Source: Bacteroidales bacterium
GTDB taxonomy: Bacteria; Bacteroidota; Bacteroidia; Bacteroidales; UBA932
Direction: 5' to 3'
NCBI GenBank assembly: GCA_022648545.1
Contig: JALCMP010000002.1
Coordinates: 62,001 to 126,000, forward strand
Length of the DNA stretch: 64,000 bases
Shown here: piece after piece, positions 17,584 to 24,324 of the stretch
How the letters are laid out: each line of letters starts with the position of its first letter
Position numbering within the stretch: the first letter of the stretch is position 1
Notes under the pieces: model-generated
The model's input: the letters and a program-made list of their open reading frames with translations, nothing else
Databases searched by the model: none
Told to the model about the DNA's origin: nothing
Position numbers and translations under genes: made by a program

Positions 17584-18945
17584 ATGAATAATAAATTATT
17601 TAAAATCTTAGCAGTATTTTCAATGCTATTATGCATTACAAATTTAGCTAAAGCGCAATCTTCTAAAAGAGGGACACTTAGTGTTGGTGCAGCAAAAATC
17701 AATTATACTCCTCCCCAAAAAAATCTTCCTAAAAGTTCATATGGTATTTTAGACAGTCTTTATTGCCGGGCAATTGTAATTGATAATAAATCTACAGAAG
17801 CAGCATTAGTATCAGTAGATATCGGAGCATTGACTAATGACCAATGTTCAGCTGTTATAGAAAGAGCCCAAAAAGAACTGGGAATCCCGGCTGCTAACAT
17901 TTTCATAACTGCAACACATACACATAGCTCCATTTGGGGAATGGATTCAAAATTCCTTACAGATAAAATTTTTAAGTCAATAGAAGAAGCAAAATCAAAA
18001 CTCCAACCCGCAAAAATGGGATACGGAACAGGGTTATCTTATCTTAATATAAACCGCAATATAATAGATAAAAAAACCGGCAAATGGTGGGAAGGACCTA
18101 ACTATGATGGTGTCTCAGACAAAACGGTATATACTATATTTTTTAAGAACCTAAAAGATGAACCAATTGCGGTATATTACAATTATGCAATGCACGCCGT
18201 TATAACGGGGAATCTAGACATGGTAAGTGCAGATGTTCCGGGTGCTACATCAACATATATAGAAAATTCCTATGATAATAAAATTGTTGCCCTATGGTCA
18301 GAAGGTGCAGCTGGAGACCAAAATCCCAAATACTTCCAGCAAACATTTGACTTAAGAAACATAAGAATAAAAGAATACGCTAAAAAAGGAAAAGATATAA
18401 GTAATGCAATGCCTCCAGGAGGAACAGGACTAGATAGAAGCGAACCAAAGGTAGCTCAACTCATGAATCAGCAAAAACAAATGAAACTTTCTATGGGACA
18501 ACTGCTGGGCGAAGAAGTTATGCATACGATGAGAGAAATGAATCGCTTTGAGAATAATATTACTATAAAATCTGCAAATAAAATTCTCACAATACCGGGA
18601 CGAATCCAGGAAAATAAAGGAAGAGCTGGATATAAAGGAGCATACAAAAACGGGCCGGAGGTACATTTAAAGCTTTGTTTGCTCGAAATTGACGACATAG
18701 CACTAGCTGGAATAAATGCAGAAATATTCAATGAAATAGCGATAAGATTAAAAAATGAATCTCCTTTCGCTAGAACTATGATGGTAACTCTTACCAATGG
18801 AACAGCGAATTCAGGTTATGTCCCTAACGACGCAGCCTTCGGTTATCAAACATTTGAAGTTTTATCTTCAAGATGTAAACCGGGGTATGCAGAAAACGGT
18901 ATTATAAATGGTTTCCTTGACCTTATGCAACAAGTAAAATATTAA
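17584..18945 (+). CDS. Exported neutral/alkaline ceramidase-family protein, catalytic Ser replaced
   Basis: 453 residues with a signal peptide (cleavage near KAQSS, about 25). It resembles the N-terminal metal-binding domain of neutral ceramidases: SVGAAKINYTPP, TATHTHSS (H112/H114), NYAMHAVI (H204), INAEIF (E380) and SGYVPNDAAFGYQTFEV (Y412). These correspond to the zinc ligands of the bacterial enzyme. The segment that carries the catalytic serine in ceramidases (GDVSPN) reads GDQNPK here (244-249), with Asn247 in the serine position. It also lacks the C-terminal Ig-like domain of full-length ceramidases, which are about 640 residues. It is therefore a metal-binding hydrolase-like protein whose substrate is unknown and need not be ceramide. 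It is encoded directly after SusC/SusD, so it probably acts on the substrate imported or bound by that pair. Confidence 0.8.
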   Translation: MNNKLFKILAVFSMLLCITNLAKAQSSKRGTLSVGAAKINYTPPQKNLPKSSYGILDSLYCRAIVIDNKSTEAALVSVDIGALTNDQCSAVIERAQKELGIPAANIFITATHTHSSIWGMDSKFLTDKIFKSIEEAKSKLQPAKMGYGTGLSYLNINRNIIDKKTGKWWEGPNYDGVSDKTVYTIFFKNLKDEPIAVYYNYAMHAVITGNLDMVSADVPGATSTYIENSYDNKIVALWSEGAAGDQNPKYFQQTFDLRNIRIKEYAKKGKDISNAMPPGGTGLDRSEPKVAQLMNQQKQMKLSMGQLLGEEVMHTMREMNRFENNITIKSANKILTIPGRIQENKGRAGYKGAYKNGPEVHLKLCLLEIDDIALAGINAEIFNEIAIRLKNESPFARTMMVTLTNGTANSGYVPNDAAFGYQTFEVLSSRCKPGYAENGIINGFLDLMQQVKY

Positions 18946-19033
18946 TAATATATCTAGTTTTCTGATTTAAAGAAAAAGAATATAAAACAAAACTAAAGCA
19001 CATTCCAAACTAAAACAGTTACCACCTGCATCC

Positions 19034-19117
19034 ATCCCCGGGAAAACGCCTCAAAAGCAAAAAGCCTCATTGCAAAAAATCATTAAAAACGATCGGCGCT
19101 TTTCCGGGGATTTTTTA
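19034..19117. terminator. Long-range inverted repeat with T tract between convergent genes
   Basis: The left arm at 19034-19050 (ATCCCCGGGAAAACGCC) and right arm at 19095-19111 (GGCGCTTTTCCGGGGAT) are near-perfect complements around a 44-base centre. The right arm runs into TTTTTT on the plus strand. It lies between the ceramidase-like gene and luxS, which converge, and probably ends the plus-strand transcript. Confidence 0.5.
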
Positions 19118-19579
19118 ACTAACGGTATATATAGCTAATTGGAGATAACTCAAATATATGCCGGCTTCGCGCTTTGCCTGCGGAAGGTCGTGAAACAGGT
19201 AGTTGCCGCAGCTGTCGGGAGTTGCTCCGGGGATTTCGCCATCATAATCCTTTATGAAGGCGAAAGTTCTTTTAAGGATATCCATAACATCGCAGGGCTC
19301 CATATCGCCCTTGACTATCATATAAAAACCCGTGCAGCACCCCATAGGCCCCCAATACAGCAACAGATCTTTCCAACGAGCATCGTTTCTTATGAAAGTA
19401 GCTGCAAGATGTTCTATGGTATGCATTACGGCCGGATCGATCGCCGGCTCGCGATTAGGTTCGGTCATCCTTATATCGAAAGTGGTAACCGTTTCCTGTC
19501 CAATCTTATCTTTGCGAGAAACATACACGCCCCTCATAAGCGTCGTATGATCAACCTTAAAGCTTGCTATCTTTTCCAT
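19115..19579 (-). CDS. luxS: LuxS, S-ribosylhomocysteine lyase
   Basis: 154 residues, the normal length. LuxS cleaves S-ribosylhomocysteine to homocysteine and DPD, the precursor of AI-2, as part of the activated methyl cycle in the cytoplasm. The metal site is visible: H53 and H57 in HTIEHLAA, and C124 in DSCGNYLFHDLP. Other signatures are FDIRMTEPN and WGPMGCCTGFY. It begins 61 bases after the MurU-like gene on the same strand and may share its transcript. No pfs/mtnN gene is adjacent. Confidence 0.97.
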   Translation of the reverse strand: MEKIASFKVDHTTLMRGVYVSRKDKIGQETVTTFDIRMTEPNREPAIDPAVMHTIEHLAATFIRNDARWKDLLLYWGPMGCCTGFYMIVKGDMEPCDVMDILKRTFAFIKDYDGEIPGATPDSCGNYLFHDLPQAKREAGIYLSYLQLAIYTVS

Positions 19580-19640
19580 ATTTTTATTTTATATCTTTTG
19601 TACATAAATATTTTAAACATGTCCATATCTTAAATATCAC

Positions 19641-20507
19641 TCATGGTTTAGAACAGGATTTCAAAAAGGCCTCCGCCTCCGGCAGTGTCTCTGCCTTTCC
19701 TACATCCATAAGTTTAAGATCTTCTACCCTGCCTCCCAGTACAACATATTTATCAGCTATGGACAAATAAAACGGGACAATCGGAAAGACTTCGGGCTGC
19801 CGCTCCATAAGAGGAAATATCTCGGGAGAAATCACATGAATACCGGCAAAGGCATATCTATGCAAAGCCTCTGTACAATGTCCCGCTGAAGCAGATGTTG
19901 TGGAGTATGTTACGGATGCCACACCTGCAGAGTCCCTTCCCCTGCGATTCAATTCCGGATATGGAGAAACGACCTCTCCTGTTTTAAGATTTGTCCATGC
20001 CACAAGCCTGTCGTAATCATCGAACAACAAATATCTGTTGGTAACTCGCTCGCTAACAAGTACGGAAGCTATGGCTTTCCCGTAAGATTTCCGTCCGCCC
20101 GGGCTGTCAGGACAACCTCCTCCCGCAAGGAGATCGCACTGTCGTCTGTAAAAATCAGCGAGATTAAGATTGGATATGATATCAACGTTATGAACCAAAA
20201 ACGGCTCGCCGTCGTCGAGCAACCTGCGGGCATGTCTTATTCCGCCTCCTGTATCTCTCAGCAGATCCGTTTCGTCGGAAAAGCTTATGTTAAGGCCGAA
20301 CGAATTGTGACTTTTTACAAAATCCACAATCTGACCGGCAAAATGATGAACGTTTATTACTATATCCCTAAAACCGTACGCAGCAAGATTCATTACAACA
20401 TGCTCAATAAGCGGCTTCCCTCCTACACGAACCAACGCCTTGGGCGTATTATCGGTAAGAGGCCTGAGTCTCGTACCCAAACCTGCAGCAAAAACAAGAA
20501 CCTTCAT
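19641..20507 (-). CDS. MurU-like sugar-1-phosphate nucleotidyltransferase
   Basis: 288 residues. The N-terminal nucleotidyltransferase signature is MKVLVFAAGLGTRLRPLTDN followed by TPKALVRVGGKPLIEH. DTGGGIRHA and VHNVDIISNLNL (metal-binding Asp) complete the active site. In Bacteroidota the gene typically sits beside an AmgK-like anomeric sugar kinase, as here, 24 bases downstream. The pair is expected to convert MurNAc or a related amino sugar into the 1-phosphate and then the UDP-sugar, a cell-wall recycling route. About 45 extra residues relative to the compact form appear as two polar inserts, one after FYRRQCD (GGCPDSPGGRKSYG) and one at about 190-215. The exact sugar and nucleotide are not proven by sequence. 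Confidence 0.8.
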   Translation of the reverse strand: MKVLVFAAGLGTRLRPLTDNTPKALVRVGGKPLIEHVVMNLAAYGFRDIVINVHHFAGQIVDFVKSHNSFGLNISFSDETDLLRDTGGGIRHARRLLDDGEPFLVHNVDIISNLNLADFYRRQCDLLAGGGCPDSPGGRKSYGKAIASVLVSERVTNRYLLFDDYDRLVAWTNLKTGEVVSPYPELNRRGRDSAGVASVTYSTTSASAGHCTEALHRYAFAGIHVISPEIFPLMERQPEVFPIVPFYLSIADKYVVLGGRVEDLKLMDVGKAETLPEAEAFLKSCSKP

Positions 20508-20531
20508 ATCTTAAAAAATAACGGAAAAATC

Positions 20532-21962
20532 TCAATAAGTTTCGGATATATTAAGCTCTCTGTCGAACAATTTCACCGTCACGTTGAACTTCTTTGCAAT
20601 GTGTTCGGCAAGATGATGCGCACAATAAACCGAACGATGCTGACCTCCGGTACACCCGAAAGAAAACATAAGGCTGGTAAACTTCCTTTCTATATATCTT
20701 TTAACATGAGCATCGGCCATACCGTAAACATTATCCAGGAATTTCAAAACTCCTCCGTCGTCCTCCAGAAACTTTACAACTTCCTGATCGAGTCCGGTAA
20801 ACTGCTTGTACCTGTCATATTTACCGGGATTTTCTATGGCACGGCAATCAAAAACATAACCTCCACCATTGCCCGTTTCATCAGCAGGGATTCCTTTCTT
20901 GTATGCAAAGCTGAATATTCTGACTTCAAGCTGCGGGTGCGTTCTTAGATCCGAGAACTGGCGCATTTCCGTAAGATTCACCAGAATCCTCTGTAAATAA
21001 GGAAACTCCACAAAAGGATATTCATGTACCAGCCGGCGCAGATTATCAATTGCAAATGGAACGCTTTGCAAAAAGTGCGGTTTCTTTTCAAAATACCCTC
21101 TGAATCCGTAAGCCCCCAGCACCTGCATAGTTCTGAACAATACGAAAAGCCTTAATCTTTTCCTAAAATCGGAATCGCTTATATCGCAATATTTCTTTAA
21201 GGCACCCTGATAGGTCTTTATAAGGACATCCTTGAGTTCTTCCGAATAATTGGCCCTCGCCTGCCATATGAAAGACGCCACATCATAAAATATCGGCCCC
21301 TTGCGTCCGCCCTGAAAATCTATGAAATAAGGATCACCGTTGTAAAGCATAACGTTACGGGCCTGGAAATCGCGGTAAAGGAAAGTACTCCAGTCGCGTC
21401 CGTTCAACAAGGCATCCGCAAACTTATCGAAATCGTTCTGAAGATCAATTTCATTGAATTCCAGCCCTGTGGCCTTAAGAAAACAATATTTGAAATAGTT
21501 GAAATCGAAAAATACCATCTCCCTGTCGAATTCAGACTGGGGATAACATACGGAATAGTCCATTCCGGAACCGCCCTCGAACTGTATTCTCGGAAGCTGT
21601 TCCATGGTACGTTTAAGAAGTTCAACTTCCTCTTCGGAATAATGGCCGCTTTCGCGTCCTCTGGTAACCGCACCGTACAAGGTGACATCCCCAAGATCCT
21701 GCTGGAGGTAATATTCTTTATTTTCGCTTACGTAAAGGACTTCTGGTACAGGCAGCCCTCTTAATTTAAAATGTTTATCTATTTCTATAAAGGCCTCGTT
21801 CTCCTCAATGGAAGTACCTTTGGCTGCAATAAGGCTTATATCGCCGTTGCTTACCCTAAAATATCTGCGATTGCTTCCGCTGGAGGGCAATTCGGTTATT
21901 TCTTCTGACTTTTCATGAGTATATTCTTCAAAGATTTCAGCTATCTTGTCTCTATTATCCAT
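20532..21962 (-). CDS. AmgK-like sugar kinase fused to RapZ C-terminal domain
   Basis: 476 residues with two domains. Residues about 1-335 are an aminoglycoside-phosphotransferase-fold kinase: SSGSNRRYFRV nucleotide loop, catalytic D198 in YRDFQARN, and metal-binding D215 in IDFQGGRKGPIFYD. They most resemble AmgK, which phosphorylates MurNAc/GlcNAc at the anomeric carbon. Residues about 345-476 are the C-terminal domain of RapZ (VFDCRAIENPG, GLDQEVVKFL, FGCTGGQHRSVY), which in Enterobacteria senses glucosamine-6-phosphate and guides RNase E. The RapZ N-terminal P-loop domain is absent. The fusion suggests that amino-sugar kinase activity is tied to sensing of an amino-sugar phosphate. It lies upstream of the MurU-like gene. 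The start at 21962 gives a normal kinase N-terminus. Confidence 0.88.
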   Translation of the reverse strand: MDNRDKIAEIFEEYTHEKSEEITELPSSGSNRRYFRVSNGDISLIAAKGTSIEENEAFIEIDKHFKLRGLPVPEVLYVSENKEYYLQQDLGDVTLYGAVTRGRESGHYSEEEVELLKRTMEQLPRIQFEGGSGMDYSVCYPQSEFDREMVFFDFNYFKYCFLKATGLEFNEIDLQNDFDKFADALLNGRDWSTFLYRDFQARNVMLYNGDPYFIDFQGGRKGPIFYDVASFIWQARANYSEELKDVLIKTYQGALKKYCDISDSDFRKRLRLFVLFRTMQVLGAYGFRGYFEKKPHFLQSVPFAIDNLRRLVHEYPFVEFPYLQRILVNLTEMRQFSDLRTHPQLEVRIFSFAYKKGIPADETGNGGGYVFDCRAIENPGKYDRYKQFTGLDQEVVKFLEDDGGVLKFLDNVYGMADAHVKRYIERKFTSLMFSFGCTGGQHRSVYCAHHLAEHIAKKFNVTVKLFDRELNISETY

Positions 21963-22087
21963 ATCTGTAAATTCAAATTACAACTGTCATTAACTTAACA
22001 TGATACACAACACGCGAACGAACTTCGGACATTGCTTACATTGTACAAATCTAAACAAAAAAGGACAATCATCATAAATATTTATTG

Positions 22088-22095
22088 TACCTTTG
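22088..22095 (+). promoter_or_regulatory. Candidate -7 box of pncB
   Basis: TACCTTTG matches TAnnTTTG and would start transcription near 22101, giving a leader of about 30 bases to pncB. No clear -33 match. The 168-base gap between the divergent kinase-RapZ and pncB genes shows nothing else I can support. Confidence 0.45.
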
Positions 22096-22130
22096 GTTCC
22101 CCTTTATGATGATTTATCAATTAATTCGTT

Positions 22131-23597
22131 ATGAATATAAGTTATAATTCCGACAAGTATCAGTATACTATGGGCAAGTCTTTTTTCGAAGACGGAATGA
22201 AAGACAAAAAAGCTGTTTTCAACATGTTCTACAGAGTAGCTCCGGAAATGAACAACTGGGCGGTCGTATCCGGAATCAGGGAGGTAGTGGAAATGATAAA
22301 TGGAATCGGAAGCGAAACTCCGGATTTTTTTGAGTCTTTCATGCCAGGCAGGGAATACGAAGCCTTTAGAAAATATATATCCGGAATACACTTCACAGGC
22401 AACGTCTATGCAATGGATGAAGGAGAAATAGCATTTCCGTCTCAACCGGTAATAACGGTAGAAGCCCCGCTAATAGAAGCACAAATCCTTGAGACTCCTC
22501 TGCTTGCAATAATGAACCACCAGATGGCAGTCGCCACCAAGGCGAGCAGGGTGACCAGAAGTACTACAAAACCGGTAAGCGAGTTCGGTTCCAGAAGAGC
22601 TCACGGTCCGTGGGCCTCTATATACGGAGGGAAGGCGGCCGTAATAGGAGGATGCGTAAACACCTCCAACATATATACCGGATATGAATTCGGAGTCCCT
22701 TCCAGCGGAACAATGGCACACAGCTTCATAACCGCATACGGATGTTCCATAAAAGGCGAACTGAACGCTTTCAGATCATACATAAGGACACACTCTGGAG
22801 AAAATCTCATACTGTTGATAGATACCTACGATTCGCTGCACTGCGGAATAAAGAATGCCATGCGCGCATTCAGCGAAGCTGGCATAGACGATAATTACAA
22901 ATACGGATACGGAATAAGGCTCGACAGCGGAGACCTCGCCTATCTTTCCCGCAGATGCCGCGATATACTCGACAGAAACGGATTTACAAAATGTAAGATA
23001 ATAGCCACCAACGCTCTCGACGAATACCTTATTACGGCACTCGAAAGACAACATGCGCTAATAGACGCATACGGAGTGGGAGATGCCATCGCAACCAGCA
23101 AACAGAATCCGTGTTTCGGCAACGTATACAAACTCGTTCAAATAGATGAAAAGCCTCTGCTGAAACGTACCGAAGACAAGACCAAACTTGTTAATCCGGG
23201 ATTCCAGATAACATACCGTATTATTTCCGAAGGCAAATTCGATGCCGACGTAACATGCCTCAGGGGAGACAAACTGAGCAGAGCAATAGAAAAGGGCGAA
23301 ACGATAACCCTCAGAAAAGAGATAGACGAAACACAAAGCAAAACTTACCCCGAAGGGACATACGACTGGAAAATCCTGCAGCACAAGGTAATCGACAACG
23401 GGAAATCCGTATATAAAGATAAGCCGCTTATGGAAAAGAGGGCATACTATCTTAATAATCTCGCAAGCTTTAACGAAACGGAAATAAGGATAACTAATCC
23501 GCACTTTTACAAGACCGATATTTCCGACGATCTTTATGATCTTAAGAACTCCCTGATAAGGAACCTCATAAGGGAAATAAAGGAAATGAACTTCTAA
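22131..23597 (+). CDS. pncB: Nicotinate phosphoribosyltransferase
   Basis: 488 residues. PncB joins nicotinate to PRPP to make nicotinate mononucleotide, the first step of the Preiss-Handler NAD route. The N-terminus NISYNSDKYQYTMGKSFFED is the family's opening motif. Other signatures are FYRVAPEMNNWAVVSG, EFGSRRAHG, TSNIYTGYEFGVPSSGTMAHS (split here as the phosphoribosyl-binding loop region) and GIRLDSGDLAYLSRRCRDIL. The C-terminal extension after about 400 is usual in this subfamily. It is followed after 11 bases by a nicotinamidase, so the two together salvage nicotinamide. Confidence 0.95.
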   Translation: MNISYNSDKYQYTMGKSFFEDGMKDKKAVFNMFYRVAPEMNNWAVVSGIREVVEMINGIGSETPDFFESFMPGREYEAFRKYISGIHFTGNVYAMDEGEIAFPSQPVITVEAPLIEAQILETPLLAIMNHQMAVATKASRVTRSTTKPVSEFGSRRAHGPWASIYGGKAAVIGGCVNTSNIYTGYEFGVPSSGTMAHSFITAYGCSIKGELNAFRSYIRTHSGENLILLIDTYDSLHCGIKNAMRAFSEAGIDDNYKYGYGIRLDSGDLAYLSRRCRDILDRNGFTKCKIIATNALDEYLITALERQHALIDAYGVGDAIATSKQNPCFGNVYKLVQIDEKPLLKRTEDKTKLVNPGFQITYRIISEGKFDADVTCLRGDKLSRAIEKGETITLRKEIDETQSKTYPEGTYDWKILQHKVIDNGKSVYKDKPLMEKRAYYLNNLASFNETEIRITNPHFYKTDISDDLYDLKNSLIRNLIREIKEMNF

Positions 23598-23608
23598 ACA
23601 TTTTGGTC

Positions 23609-24244
23609 ATGGCTGTAAAACACATAATAATTGATATGCTGAACGACTTCATCTACGGATCGCTGGCATGCGAAAACGCGTTAAGAGCAGTCGAAAACAG
23701 CGTAAATCACATAAAGACACACCCGTCCGAAGAAGTTTTGTACGTATGCGACTGCCATCCGTCCGACCATTGTTCGTTTATTGAAAACGGAGGAACATGG
23801 CCCGTACATTGTGTAGAAGGAACTTTCGGAAGCAAGTTACACAGGGATTTCTACAAGCTGGAAGATATAGCCAGCCGTCCAAGAAAACAAAAAAAGAGCA
23901 TAAGAAGTACGGACGGAACGACTAAAGAATACTATCCAAACATGTATCTTAAGGGACGCAATAAGAACGAAGAACAATATTCCGGATTCGAAGGCCGCGG
24001 AACAAACGGCAAAACCTTAGCCAATGCAATAAAGTTCGGGGGGAGCCCGCTCTACGACAGCAGGAACAAAAAGGTTGTCGTAAGTGGCATAGCAACCGAA
24101 TTTTGCGTAAAGGAAACAGTAAAAGATCTGTTGGACAACGGATTTTCCGTTACCGTACTTAAAGACGATCTGGCATATATAAACCGTACCGAACACGAAA
24201 ACACACTTGCGGAACTGGAGGGAATGGGAGCAATCATTGTATGA
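23609..24244 (+). CDS. pncA: Nicotinamidase
   Basis: 211 residues of the isochorismatase fold. It deamidates nicotinamide to nicotinate, feeding the PncB enzyme encoded 11 bases upstream. The catalytic triad is visible as D9 (IIIDMLNDF), K115 (YLKGRNK) and C166 (GIATEFCVKETV). The metal-site residues are D48, H50 (CDCHPSDHCSF) and H67 (GGTWPVHCVEGTFG). A TTG codon two positions earlier (23603) could extend the frame, but the ATG at 23609 gives the standard N-terminus. About 20 residues between 85 and 112 (RPRKQKKSIRSTDG) form a basic insert. Confidence 0.93.
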   Translation: MAVKHIIIDMLNDFIYGSLACENALRAVENSVNHIKTHPSEEVLYVCDCHPSDHCSFIENGGTWPVHCVEGTFGSKLHRDFYKLEDIASRPRKQKKSIRSTDGTTKEYYPNMYLKGRNKNEEQYSGFEGRGTNGKTLANAIKFGGSPLYDSRNKKVVVSGIATEFCVKETVKDLLDNGFSVTVLKDDLAYINRTEHENTLAELEGMGAIIV

Positions 24245-24262
24245 TGATACCGTTATACCCTA

Positions 24263-24295
24263 TTTGCTCCGTTTAGTACGTTTTTTGTATGTTTG
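24263..24295 (+). promoter_or_regulatory. Bacteroidota-type promoter of the porin gene
   Basis: TTTG (24263-24266), a 21-base spacer and TATGTTTG (24288-24295) fit the consensus on both boxes. Transcription would start near 24302, leaving a leader of about 23 bases. Confidence 0.7.
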
Positions 24296-24324
24296 CACCA
24301 TAACGCATTTCACAGCGCACTTTT

